64,000 nucleotides of DNA, from the NCBI GenBank assembly GCA_964572725.1, contig CAZNFW010000001.1:1-64000 (forward strand), written 5' to 3'. A model generated the notes under the pieces. That model was not told where the DNA came from. It did not search any database and was given only the letters and a program-made list of their open reading frames with translations. The stretch comes from Rosettibacter sp964572725 (lineage in GTDB: Bacteria > Bacteroidota > Ignavibacteria > Ignavibacteriales > Melioribacteraceae). The translations under genes were made by a program, and so were the position numbers. Of the stretch, positions 16,734 to 26,117 are shown in pieces (the stretch's first letter is position 1; each line of letters opens with the position of its first letter).

Positions 16734-17429
16734 ATGTTGAAGAAAATTATAATAGCAATAGACGGTCCTGCTGGTTCAGGCAAATCCACAGCTGCTAAAA
16801 ATCTGGCAAAAAAACTTGGATTTAATTATCTGGATACTGGCGCAATGTATCGTGCTATAACATATATGGCACTTCAAAAAGGTATTGCTGATGATGTAGA
16901 TGCAGTGATTGAGATGACAAAAAAAATAAATCTAAGTTTAAAATTTGAAGATGGGGTTACAAGAGTTTTTGTTGATGATGTGGAAGTAACAGATAAAATT
17001 CGAAGTGCAGAAGTAAATTCAAAGGTCAGTGAAATTAGCGCTATACCAGAAGTAAGAGAAGAAATGGTCAAAATTCAAAAATCTATTGGAAGCAAAGGAA
17101 ATATTATTGCCGAAGGAAGAGATGTTACGACAGTTGTGTTCCCAGAAGCAGATGTAAAAATTTTTTTGACTGCTTCGCTCGATACAAGAGCACAAAGACG
17201 ATTAAAAGAATATCAGGAAAAAAATATTCCAATAACATTTGAAGAAGTAAAAGCTAATCTCGAAAAAAGAGATAAAATAGACAGCGGACGTAAAGTTTCT
17301 CCTCTTAAAAAAGCAGATGATGCAATAGAGTTTGATAATACGGGTTTTACACCTGAAGAGGATTTAGAATTTTTACTGAAGAAAGTTAATGAGGTTTTAC
17401 AAAGCAAAGGAATTGAAATTAATTATTAA
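16734..17429 (+). CDS. cmk: Cytidylate kinase
   Basis: A 231-residue P-loop kinase that phosphorylates CMP and dCMP. Walker A GPAGSGKST is at residues 11-19, followed by GFNYLDTGAMYRA, the NMP-binding insert with VNSKVSEISAIPEVRE, and GRDVTTVVFPEADVKIFLTA, then the lid RRLKEYQEKN and KRDKIDSGRKVSPL. No Shine-Dalgarno is present and a TAnnTTTG promoter lies immediately upstream, suggesting a leaderless message. cmk followed by rpsA is a widespread gene order. Confidence 0.96.
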   Translation: MLKKIIIAIDGPAGSGKSTAAKNLAKKLGFNYLDTGAMYRAITYMALQKGIADDVDAVIEMTKKINLSLKFEDGVTRVFVDDVEVTDKIRSAEVNSKVSEISAIPEVREEMVKIQKSIGSKGNIIAEGRDVTTVVFPEADVKIFLTASLDTRAQRRLKEYQEKNIPITFEEVKANLEKRDKIDSGRKVSPLKKADDAIEFDNTGFTPEEDLEFLLKKVNEVLQSKGIEINY

Positions 17430-17471
17430 GTTTTAGCCATCAGTAAATAACTAATGTATAATAAAAATATG

Positions 17472-17510
17472 CTGCAGCGACTTTCTTTGATGGCGGAAAG
17501 ACGTAAGCAG
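17472..17510 (+). promoter_or_regulatory. Structured leader hairpin upstream of rpsA
   Basis: CTGC (17472-17475) pairs with GCAG (17507-17510), enclosing CGACTTTC (17478-17485) against GAAAGACG (17496-17503) with one A-A mismatch and a ten-base loop. The leader stands out from its AT-rich flanks. S1 protein in other bacteria represses its own mRNA through a structured leader, so this is a candidate autoregulatory site (inference). The rpsA ribosome binding site GGAGGA follows. Confidence 0.45.
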
Positions 17511-17532
17511 TAAAATTAAAGCAGGAGGACTA

Positions 17533-19415
17533 ATGTCCGATTTACAAAAAGATACAATGCAAAAATCTACAGAACAGCTCAGATTCGTTAATGCTGAAGA
17601 GTATTCATCAGAAGAACTAGAACAATTATCAAAACTTTATTCTGATTCCTTCCGTGATATAAAGGAAGGAGAAATAATTCAAGGTACTATTGTAGGAATT
17701 GATGGAGATAATGTTGTTGTTGATGTAGGATTCAAATCAGATGGCACAATACCCAAATCAGAATTCAGCTCAACAGAAGAAATCAAAATCGGTTCCAAAA
17801 TCGACATTGTAATAGAAAGCGTTGAGGACGAGGAAGGAAATTTAGTACTAAGTAAAAAGAGAGCCGATTTCCTCAAAATCTGGGCTAAGGTTATGGATGC
17901 TTATAAAAATGATAAAGTTATTCCGGGAAAAATTCTTAAACGAATTAAAGGTGGTATGGTAGTTGACTTGATGGGTGTCGAAGCCTTTTTGCCGGGTTCA
18001 CAAATTGATATTCGCCCGGTTAGAGATTTTGATGCTTATGTTGGCAAAACAATGGACTTTAAAATTGTTAAAGTGAATGAACCAGCAGAAAATATTGTTG
18101 TATCTCATAAAGTATTAATTGAAGAAACTATTGCAGACCAGAGAAAAGAAATACTTGAAAAACTTGAAAAAGGTCAGGTTCTTGAAGGCACTGTAAAAGC
18201 AATTACAGACTTTGGTGTTTTTGTTGACCTCAATGGTGTTGACGGATTAATTCATATTACAGATTTAAGCTGGGGAAGAATTAATCATCCTAGTGAAGTT
18301 GTTAAACTTGATGAGAAAATTAAAGTTGTTGTTACAGATTATGATAAAGAAAAGAAAAGAATTTCTCTTAGCTTGAAACAACTGCAGCCTCACCCATGGG
18401 AAAATATTGATGAAAAATATAAAGTTGGAGATAAAGTTTCAGGCCGTGTTGTTTCCCTTACAGATTATGGTGCATTCATTGAAATTGAAAAAGGTATTGA
18501 AGGATTAATTCATATTTCTGAATTTCCGAAAACTTTTGCTTTAAGATTACGGNNNNNNNNNNTTCTGAAATGAGCTGGACTCAGCATATAAGTCATCCTT
18601 CACAATTTGTGTCGATGGGACAGGTTGTCGAAGCAGTAATTTTGAGTCTTGATAAAGAAGAAAAGAAAATATCTCTTGGAATGAAACAATTAACTCCTGA
18701 TCCATGGCAGGATATAGTAAAGAAATATCCTGTTGGTTCGCGTCATACTGGAATTGCAAGAAATCTTACAAACTTTGGTGTGTTTGTTGAACTCGAACCG
18801 GGTATCGATGGATTAATTCATATTTCAGATTTATCGTGGACAAAGAAAATTCGTCATCCCGGCGAAGTTGTAAAGAAAGGCGAAAAAATTGATGTAATAG
18901 TACTAAGCGTAGATACAGAACAAAGAAAAATTTCTCTGGGTCATAAACAAATTAATCCAAATCCATGGGATGGTTTTGAATCTGTTTATGCAGTCGGTAA
19001 AGTTACAGAAGGCAAAGTTGTTCGAATTATAGAGAAGGGTTTAATTGCAGAACTTCCCCTCGGTGTTGATGGATTTATTCCTGCTACTCAGTTATCAACT
19101 TCGAAAATTAAAAATTTATCTTACTGCTTCCCGATTGGCACTAAGCTCGATTTGAAAGTAGTAGAATTTGATAAAGAAAATAAAAAGATAGTTCTAAGTG
19201 CACTGGCTGTATTGAAAGAAAAATCTGATGAAGAAATAACTGAATATATTGCTAAACATAAACTTGATAAAGTTACCGTTGATGATATAAGACAAGCTGA
19301 TGCAGGTAAATTTGATTCATCGGACTTTAATTTATATGATGATAAAGTTCCGCCGGCCCCTCCTCAGCCGCCACAGACTGAGGCTCCTAAACAGGAAGAA
19401 CAAAAGTCTGAATAA
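17533..19415 (+). CDS. rpsA: 30S ribosomal protein S1 (interrupted by a scaffold gap)
   Basis: Six S1/OB repeats can be read: GEIIQGTIVGIDGDNVVVDV, VIPGKILKRIKGGMVVDLMG, GQVLEGTVKAITDFGVFVDL, GDKVSGRVVSLTDYGAFIEI, GSRHTGIARNLTNFGVFVEL and GKVTEGKVVRIIEKGLIAEL, with a Pro/Gln/Glu-rich tail. S1 binds mRNA on the small subunit and helps initiation. Ten N at 18553-18562 break the frame. The left side reaches HISE at 18522, the right side resumes SEMSWTQ at 18564, and TTCTGAA occurs on both sides, so merging them restores one protein of about 611 residues. The 30 bases before the N are not S1-like. A strong AGGAGG precedes the ATG at 17533. Confidence 0.95.
18523..18562. other. Assembly gap with spurious contig end inside rpsA
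   Basis: Thirty bases (18523-18552) that break the S1 reading frame logic, followed by ten N. TTCTGAA at 18516-18522 and again at 18563-18569 is the natural overlap of the two contigs; the intervening bases look like a mis-assembled end rather than genome. Confidence 0.85.
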
Positions 19416-19437
19416 TTATTAGGTGTTAATTTTAATT

Positions 19438-19490
19438 CGGGCTGCAGATTTATTCAATTGTTGAATAAAACTCAGCCCGTTTATTATTTA
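19438..19490 (+). terminator. Rho-independent terminator of rpsA
   Basis: CGGGCTG (19438-19444) pairs with CAGCCCG (19473-19479), and the stem continues inward through TTTATTCAA/TTGAATAAA. TTTATTATTT follows. The position 22 bp after the rpsA stop is typical. Confidence 0.85.
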
Positions 19491-19564
19491 ATAATGAACT
19501 AACTTGATTTGATGGATTTGTAAAATTAATTTTCTAATGGTCTTATTAATCGAAAGTATTACTT

Positions 19565-20914
19565 ATGAATAAAAAAGTTGCATTCTATACATTGGGATGT
19601 AAATTAAATTTTTCTGAAACAACAACAATCAGCGAACAATTTTTGAAAAGAGGTTTTGAGGTCGTTGATTATAGTGATTCTGCAGATGTTTATGTTGTGA
19701 ACACATGCAGTGTTACTGAAAATGCTGAGCGGGAATGCCGGCAGATAGTACGACGAGCTCTGAGAACTAATCCTGATGCTTATGTAATTGTAACAGGATG
19801 TTATGCTCAATTAAGACCAGAAGAAATTGCAAAAATTGAAGGAGTAAGTGCTGTTCTTGGAAGCAACGAAAAATTTAATCTCTTTAATTACATTAATGAT
19901 TTTGAAATATCAAGCAAATCTGGTACAGTTAGCAGAGAAGAAAGGAAAAACCTTTCGTGTATTTATGTTACACCTACAGAAGAATTGAATTCCTTTTATT
20001 CATCTTTCTCGTCCGAAGCTAATGACAGAACACGAGCATTCTTTAAAGTTCAGGATGGATGTGATTATAAATGTTCTTTCTGTACAATTCCTCTTGCTCG
20101 TGGAAAAAGTAGAAGCGCAAAACCAGAAGAAATTGTGAATGAATTTAAACAGTTGTTGAATTCTAACTACAAGGAAATAATTTTAACTGGTGTTAACGTT
20201 GGAGATTATGGAAAATCTTTCGGTTATAATCTTTATTCTTTGTTGAACGATTTATTAAAAATAGATGGAGATTATCGAATTAGAATAAGTTCAATTGAAC
20301 CTAATTTATTGAATGACGATTTAATTGATTTAATTGCAAGCACAAATAAAATTTGTAATCATCTTCATATCCCACTTCAAAGCGGTAGCAATAAAATATT
20401 AAGATTAATGCAGAGGCGTTATAAAACCGAAGATTATCATAATTTGATTTACAAAGCAGTTGCTAAAATTAAAGAGCTTGCTGTTGGAGTTGATGTAATT
20501 GTTGGATTTCCAGGCGAAACAAATGAGGATTTTCTTGAAACTTATAATTTCTTAAAAGATTTGCCAATTGCATATTTGCATGTATTCACTTATTCAGAAA
20601 GACCAAATACAAAAGCCATAAATTTGCCAGGTAAAGTTGAAATTGCTGAACGAAAGAAAAGAAATAATATGCTGAGAATTTTGAGTGACAAAAAGAGAAA
20701 TGAATTTTATCGTTCAATGATTGGAACTGAACAAACGGTACTTTTTGAAGCAGAGAATCATAATGGATTAATGAAAGGATTTTCATCAAATTATATAAGA
20801 ATAAAAATTCCTTATGAAGAACAATTAATTAATCAATTTATAAATGTAAAAATAACGGGGGTTGATGAGAATATTGCTACCGCAGAACTATCACTAAAAC
20901 AGGTTGAATTATGA
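19565..20914 (+). CDS. mtaB: tRNA t6A37 methylthiotransferase MtaB
   Basis: A 449-residue radical-SAM methylthiotransferase. The N-terminal MTTase domain carries three cluster cysteines (Cys12 in YTLGCKLN, Cys48 in VVNTCSV, Cys79 in VTGCYAQ). The radical-SAM triad Cys166/170/173 is in DGCDYKCSFCTIPLARG, and a TRAM domain ends the protein. The YTLGCKLNFSE opening and CTIPLARG wording fit MtaB, which adds a methylthio group to t6A37 of tRNA, rather than MiaB or RimO. The ATG at 19565 follows the rpsA terminator, and the gene overlaps the next by four bases. Confidence 0.92.
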   Translation: MNKKVAFYTLGCKLNFSETTTISEQFLKRGFEVVDYSDSADVYVVNTCSVTENAERECRQIVRRALRTNPDAYVIVTGCYAQLRPEEIAKIEGVSAVLGSNEKFNLFNYINDFEISSKSGTVSREERKNLSCIYVTPTEELNSFYSSFSSEANDRTRAFFKVQDGCDYKCSFCTIPLARGKSRSAKPEEIVNEFKQLLNSNYKEIILTGVNVGDYGKSFGYNLYSLLNDLLKIDGDYRIRISSIEPNLLNDDLIDLIASTNKICNHLHIPLQSGSNKILRLMQRRYKTEDYHNLIYKAVAKIKELAVGVDVIVGFPGETNEDFLETYNFLKDLPIAYLHVFTYSERPNTKAINLPGKVEIAERKKRNNMLRILSDKKRNEFYRSMIGTEQTVLFEAENHNGLMKGFSSNYIRIKIPYEEQLINQFINVKITGVDENIATAELSLKQVEL

Positions 20915-21672
20915 AAAAATTATTTTTTTTATTCTTAATCTCATCAACAATATTCTCTCAAACATCACAAAAAGAAAATTTCTTTGAGCTTCGTTATCAT
21001 TTGTTAAAAAATAATTTTGATAAAGCTCAAAATGTAAAAACTCCTCAAAATAACATAGAAGTGATTAGCTGCAATAACTTCATGGAATTAAAAGAAAAAA
21101 AGAATCCTGCGCTTGGAATTTTATTTTCTATGTTGATACCAGGAATGGGTGAATTATATGCAAACAATTATGAAAGCGGAAAATATTTTACAATTACTGA
21201 TGGTTTTCTCTGGGGTGTATTTGCTGGATTTAATATTTATGGTAAATGGAAAGAAGATAATTACAAATCGTTTGCTCAATCTAAAGGTGGTGTAAACCTC
21301 GAAGGAAAAGATTCAGATTATTTTGCAACAATAGGAATTTATATTAGCATAGATGAATATAATCGAGTTAAAGAATTGAACAGGGAATTTTATAATGTGT
21401 ATGACCCTAAAATAAATTTCTGGAAATGGGAAAGTGAAAATCAGAGAAAAGAATATCGACAAATGTGGCTTTCAAGCGAGCAGGCATATAACAATGTAAG
21501 ATTTGCAATCGGTGCATTGATATTGAACAGATTAATTAGTGCTATTAATGCGGTCAGGCTTATTTCTGCATATAATAAAAACATTTCGAATGAAATTAGC
21601 TGGGAAGTTAGTTCAACTGTAGATTCTGGTATACCTTCAACAATATCGATTAATTTCAGGAAAAATTTTTAG
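20911..21672 (+). CDS. Secreted/membrane protein of unknown function (DUF5683-like)
   Basis: A 253-residue protein starting with a signal peptide (MKKLFFLFLISSTIFSQTSQ). Two short hydrophobic segments follow: PALGILFSMLIPGMGELYANN with the Pro-Gly-Met-Gly-x-x-Tyr pattern of DUF5683-type proteins, then ITDGFLWGVFAGFNIYG, and a further one near FAIGALILNRLISAINAVRL. The overall layout suggests an inner-membrane or periplasm-facing protein. It is translationally coupled to mtaB through a four-base overlap, although the functions have no obvious link. No catalytic motif is visible. Confidence 0.6.
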   Translation: MKKLFFLFLISSTIFSQTSQKENFFELRYHLLKNNFDKAQNVKTPQNNIEVISCNNFMELKEKKNPALGILFSMLIPGMGELYANNYESGKYFTITDGFLWGVFAGFNIYGKWKEDNYKSFAQSKGGVNLEGKDSDYFATIGIYISIDEYNRVKELNREFYNVYDPKINFWKWESENQRKEYRQMWLSSEQAYNNVRFAIGALILNRLISAINAVRLISAYNKNISNEISWEVSSTVDSGIPSTISINFRKNF

Positions 21673-21680
21673 GAATAAAA

Positions 21681-21708
21681 AAGAGGCTGACCAGCTGGTC
21701 AGCCTCTT
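21681..21708. terminator. Bidirectional terminator
   Basis: A perfect 12-bp inverted repeat AAGAGGCTGACC/GGTCAGCCTCTT around a four-base centre, between the convergent ends of the DUF5683-like gene (plus) and susD (minus). A-rich flank on the left and TTTAG on the right give modest U tracts in both directions. Confidence 0.9.
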
Positions 21709-21712
21709 TAGT

Positions 21713-22951
21713 TTAGAAGTTTGGATTTTCGTTCCTTTCACCTTCAGGAATAGGCAAATACTGCCATTTACCTGGTAAATGCCATATTCCAAATCTTCTT
21801 TGGTCTGGTAATCTCATTCCCTGGAAGCAAAGTTCCTTATCACGTTCTTCAACAATACTTGGTTTTGATGGGTCATTCAAAGTAATTTCTGTTAATGGGT
21901 CAATTTGATGCGAGGCTCTAACTTCATTTACTAATGCAAGTGCATCACCTGATGCAGCACCTCTTAAAATAAGTTCAGCTAACATTAAATTATTTTCCTG
22001 CCATGTCATTAAAGGAATTCCAGTAATTAAACCAGTTCCTGCATCGAGTTTATATTTATATTGATAGTAAAATGTACCAGTAGCACCTGTTGCCAGCGCA
22101 GCTTTTTTAAATGGAATTCTGTTGGCTTCTTTTGGATCTTTTGTTACATAATCTACCATTCTTTGTGTAAGCACAAATTGTGAACGTAATTCACCTGCCT
22201 GAACACGATAGTTATTGTCATTTAATGTATTATATTTTGCATCGAATACTGGGTCTCCGCTTTTCATACCATCTTTTGCATAGGTAGCAGCATTTGCATA
22301 ATCTCCCTTAAAGAGGTAAGCTCGAGCAATAAGAGAATTTACTAATCTTTTTTGTGCGTCAGTTGCAGCAAAATTTAATGCATTTTTCCATTTTTCAATA
22401 GCGAGATTGTATAATTGAGCTGATGGAATAACTGCACTTCTATTAATAGCATCGCCGCCTGATTCCTGTGTTAACCCAAAGTAAGTAGCGCTGAAGTAAC
22501 GAGCTAAGCCTCCGTATAAATATGCATTATATAATCCATTCTTTTTAATGTTTTCATCCTTAAAAGTAATTCTATCAATTCGGGCTACTAAAGTATCGGC
22601 ATATTTTCTAAAACGATGCAACGGTGTATAAGCTGCATCAATTGAGTTGTTATCTAATAAGATATCCCCTAAATCGATTTGTTCATAAGTTGGATAGGTA
22701 GCATTTCGAACTGATCTGGTAAAAAATAATTGGTCAGAAAGTCCATCTGCAGCAATAAATAAATCATCAATGCAAAATGCTGCAGCATCTTGAACGCCAA
22801 TTACAAGGAAGTTAACCTGATCTTCTCTATCAAGTACATTATCTTCTACTCTGTCAATAAATGGGTCGACGCTTGTTACATAATCTTCACAGGCAAATAC
22901 TGTGAGGAATAAAAGTACGGGAACAAATTTTAATATTTTTATTTTTTTCAT
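21713..22951 (-). CDS. SusD/RagB-like nutrient-binding outer membrane lipoprotein
   Basis: A 412-residue lipoprotein: signal peptide MKKIKILKFVPVLLFLTVFA and lipobox Cys in FACEDY. TPR-like helices follow (the ALNFAATDAQKRLVNSLIARAYLFKGDYANAATYAK region), and the SusD C-terminal pattern LMTWQENNLMLAELILRGA and DKELCFQGMRLPDQRRFG. It would cap the TonB-dependent SusC channel encoded immediately upstream and deliver an oligomeric or peptide substrate. I chose ATG 22951 because AAGGAG at 22959-22964 lies seven bases before it; the ATG at 22957 is only one base from that site. No glycoside hydrolase gene is adjacent, so the substrate is unknown. Confidence 0.88.
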   Translation of the reverse strand: MKKIKILKFVPVLLFLTVFACEDYVTSVDPFIDRVEDNVLDREDQVNFLVIGVQDAAAFCIDDLFIAADGLSDQLFFTRSVRNATYPTYEQIDLGDILLDNNSIDAAYTPLHRFRKYADTLVARIDRITFKDENIKKNGLYNAYLYGGLARYFSATYFGLTQESGGDAINRSAVIPSAQLYNLAIEKWKNALNFAATDAQKRLVNSLIARAYLFKGDYANAATYAKDGMKSGDPVFDAKYNTLNDNNYRVQAGELRSQFVLTQRMVDYVTKDPKEANRIPFKKAALATGATGTFYYQYKYKLDAGTGLITGIPLMTWQENNLMLAELILRGAASGDALALVNEVRASHQIDPLTEITLNDPSKPSIVEERDKELCFQGMRLPDQRRFGIWHLPGKWQYLPIPEGERNENPNF

Positions 22952-22967
22952 ATTCATTCTCCTTCAA

Positions 22968-25871
22968 TTAAAATCCAATTTGGAACCAGAAGTTGAAAAC
23001 TTTAGGATTCTGAAGAGTTAAGAAATCCTGTCCACGTGATAAACTTCTACTACCAGCAAAGTTAACTTCAATATCTGCACCTGTGTATTTGGAGAACTTA
23101 AACATATTATAAGCTGAGAATCCTACAACAAAATTGCGAATGTAATTCCCAGGAATAAATTCAGAAATTAAATCTGTGAAATCATAACTCAAACTTACTT
23201 CTCTTATTACAAGGAAATCAGCATCTTCAATAAAGTTTCCATCATAAACATAATTCATGCTTGCATATTGTTCTGCAGCAGCTCTATATTCAGCTGAACC
23301 AACTTCGAGCCTTTGAATTTCTGGATATTTTGTTGTAAGACCCAATTTAGCTTTTAATTCTTCATAAGTTGTATTGTTGCTATATTGAATAGCAAATTGT
23401 TTTGTAAGATTATAAACTTTATTGTTTAATCCATATTCAGCCAGAGCATAGAAATTGAAATTCTTTAAAAATCTAAAATTAACTGTAAATGAACCATAAT
23501 GGTCTGGATATGGATTACCTAAATCAACTCTATCTTCAGTAGCTTCAACCCCGATATATTTGCCACTGTTATCAAATTTAGCACCTTTTGTTTTCCATGT
23601 ATAGAATTCATGTTTTCTCATTCCTTCTTTAATAACATTAACATCAAAGCCGTCAAAAATAGGTTGAGCTCCACCCAAGTCAGTGACTTCATTGTTTTGG
23701 TAGTTCCATATGAAGGAAAATGATAAATTGTAATCTCTTCCTCTTATTGGGTTAAACTGTAAGAGGGATTCAAAGCCCCAATTTTTCATTCCTCCAATGT
23801 TAAAGGGCACATCACTCGCAGTAAGACCAGTTGATGGTGCATTTTGTTTGTTAACAATTGAATTGGTTGCATTTTGTCTGAAATAAGTGAATTCAAGAGA
23901 GAACATATTTAAAAATTCTGTTTCGAATCCAACTTCAATTTCTTTAATTTCTTCTGGTTTTATTGATTCATTACCTATTGCGTTTAATACTGCCCCAATT
24001 CCATGTCCTGCATTTACAGCAGACCATAGCAATGGAATACCATCATCATTAGCAGGTAATTGACCACTGACACCATAAGCTGCTCTAAGTTTCAATAAAT
24101 CAATTTCTTTCGGAAGCTCAAACATTTTATCAAGACGCAAAGCAAAGCTGGCTTTTGGATATGTAATTGCTGGAGCTGCACGTCCGACTGCACTTGCATA
24201 ATCTCTTCTTACTGCCAATGTCCAGAAATATGTATCTTTATAAGAGAAATCATTTTCGAAGTATATACCTGCATCACGGTTATGAGCTGCGCCTTCATTA
24301 TATTCTCTTATTGTAGCACCTGAGCCAATGTTCATTATATATTGAGAACCAAACTGCTCAGCATTCATAAAACTTGTTTGAACTCTGCGGTCAGAAATCT
24401 GTGTACCAATTATTGATGTACTTCTCAATCCTTCTAAAATATCGTAAGAATAACGAGCATTCAAATCATAAGTGAAACCTCTAAAATGTCTGTTGTAAAT
24501 TCTTTTTGAACCTTTATTTATTGTTCCATATCTGTATTGTGCTGGATAAATCTGGTCCTGTCTCCAATCAGAATCTTCCATACCAACAGAGGCATTTATA
24601 TCCATATTTGGAATTGGTGACCATGTAATGCTATAAGAACCGAGAAATTGGTTGTTGTTATTTTTATCCTGGAAATTTGCAACTGCTGTACTATCTGTAA
24701 AAGCCCATAATGCTAAAAGTGTGTTGCCAAGATATCCATAAATATTGTTGTCATTATTTGGTGCCTGCATAAAATTATAAGCAAATCCAGTATTAAATTT
24801 CATGCTTAAATTATCTGCAGGATAAGCGGCTACATTAACTTTGAAAGTTTTACGGTCTCCTTTGATTGGGTCAAGAATACCTTCTTCAATACGGTTCTGG
24901 AAAGATGCATAATATCTTAAAATTCCAGTCCCACCTGAAGCACTAATAAAATGGTCTCTTATGAAACCGTCTTTATAAATTTTATTAGCTCTATCGTTAT
25001 CTTTTACTGAAAGAAAATCTTCAGCTTTATATTTGAACGAAGGGGTATTGATTCCAAAGTTATATTTGTAATCAATGGATACTGCTTTACCTAAACCAGG
25101 CATTAGCTTACCTGATTTTGTTGTAATCATTACAACACCGTTGGATGCATTAGTACCATACATTGCTGCAGCGGCTGGTCCTTTTAATACTTCAATTTTT
25201 TCAATATCCTGTACATTAAGATTAGCAAGAATGCTAAATCCCTGACCACCTCTGCCATAACCAACAATTTCTGTATTATCAACTCTAATTCCATCAACAT
25301 AAATCATTGGTTGTTCATCACCATTTAATCCTCCACCACCTCTTACGAAGAAACTAAATCCACCACCAATATTTCCTGAGGTTGGTTTTAATTGAACACC
25401 TGCAACTTTTCCACCTAATAATTGATTAATACCTTGATAGCTTTGAATCGCGGTTAATTCAGCTGCAGGAATTCTTGAGACAGCAATTTCTGATACAGAT
25501 TTAGAAGTCCTTGACGCAATACCCGTTACCACTATTGTTTCACTTTCAAAGACATCTTCTTCTAATTGAAAGTTTTGTTCAATCGAATTTCCTGTAAGTA
25601 TAATATTAACTGATTGAGATTTGTAGCCAACATACGTTACACTGAGAACAACTTGTTGGCCTTTTGCCAAATCCTTTGGTACTTCGATTGAATATTTGCC
25701 ATCAAGGTCTGTTGCGGCTCCTGTATTGAGAGCTTTAATAAAAACATTTGCTCCTACAAGGGGTTCCCCTTGTGTACTTGTTACCCTTCCCATAATTCTG
25801 AATGTGTTTTGAGCAAAAATAAGGGTTGGTATTAGAGCAAACAGCAATAAAAGTGGTATTATTTTTTTCAT
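22968..25871 (-). CDS. SusC/RagA-type TonB-linked outer membrane transporter
   Basis: A 967-residue protein. After the signal peptide (IIPLLLLFALIPTLIFAQN) there is a carboxypeptidase-regulatory-like domain (GEPLVGANVFIKALNTGAAT ... YVGYKSQSV), the TonB-box-like ETIVVTG, a plug domain (FFVRGGGGLN, PMIYVDGIRVDN, IEVLKGPAAAAMYGTNASNG) and a 22-strand-type barrel ending in a final Phe (FNFWFQIGF). The plug motifs are diagnostic for the SusC family. ATG 25871 is preferred to the in-frame GTG at 25877 because AGGGG precedes it by five bases. It forms a two-gene operon with susD, sixteen bases apart. Confidence 0.92.
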   Translation of the reverse strand: MKKIIPLLLLFALIPTLIFAQNTFRIMGRVTSTQGEPLVGANVFIKALNTGAATDLDGKYSIEVPKDLAKGQQVVLSVTYVGYKSQSVNIILTGNSIEQNFQLEEDVFESETIVVTGIASRTSKSVSEIAVSRIPAAELTAIQSYQGINQLLGGKVAGVQLKPTSGNIGGGFSFFVRGGGGLNGDEQPMIYVDGIRVDNTEIVGYGRGGQGFSILANLNVQDIEKIEVLKGPAAAAMYGTNASNGVVMITTKSGKLMPGLGKAVSIDYKYNFGINTPSFKYKAEDFLSVKDNDRANKIYKDGFIRDHFISASGGTGILRYYASFQNRIEEGILDPIKGDRKTFKVNVAAYPADNLSMKFNTGFAYNFMQAPNNDNNIYGYLGNTLLALWAFTDSTAVANFQDKNNNNQFLGSYSITWSPIPNMDINASVGMEDSDWRQDQIYPAQYRYGTINKGSKRIYNRHFRGFTYDLNARYSYDILEGLRSTSIIGTQISDRRVQTSFMNAEQFGSQYIMNIGSGATIREYNEGAAHNRDAGIYFENDFSYKDTYFWTLAVRRDYASAVGRAAPAITYPKASFALRLDKMFELPKEIDLLKLRAAYGVSGQLPANDDGIPLLWSAVNAGHGIGAVLNAIGNESIKPEEIKEIEVGFETEFLNMFSLEFTYFRQNATNSIVNKQNAPSTGLTASDVPFNIGGMKNWGFESLLQFNPIRGRDYNLSFSFIWNYQNNEVTDLGGAQPIFDGFDVNVIKEGMRKHEFYTWKTKGAKFDNSGKYIGVEATEDRVDLGNPYPDHYGSFTVNFRFLKNFNFYALAEYGLNNKVYNLTKQFAIQYSNNTTYEELKAKLGLTTKYPEIQRLEVGSAEYRAAAEQYASMNYVYDGNFIEDADFLVIREVSLSYDFTDLISEFIPGNYIRNFVVGFSAYNMFKFSKYTGADIEVNFAGSRSLSRGQDFLTLQNPKVFNFWFQIGF

Positions 25872-26117
25872 ACACACCCCTTTTTGGTTAATGGATTAGT
25901 TAATTAAATTAATTTAGCATAGAAATTATATTAGTTAAAACATGATTATCCATCAATTTGAATAATCAAATTAATTTTTGTTAGTCGAATAACAATCTAA
26001 TTTTTCGATTTTAAAAAAACAACAAAAAATTTTATTTGACTTATTTTTTGAATATTTTTTTCAGAGATGATTAATTACTTTTTTTCTGTAACTTTTGTAA
26101 TAAAATTCAGACTTATT

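Noticed and set aside
18547..18759. Minus-strand open frame that crosses the N gap in rpsA
   Set aside because: It is translated through undefined bases and lies opposite the conserved S1 repeats.
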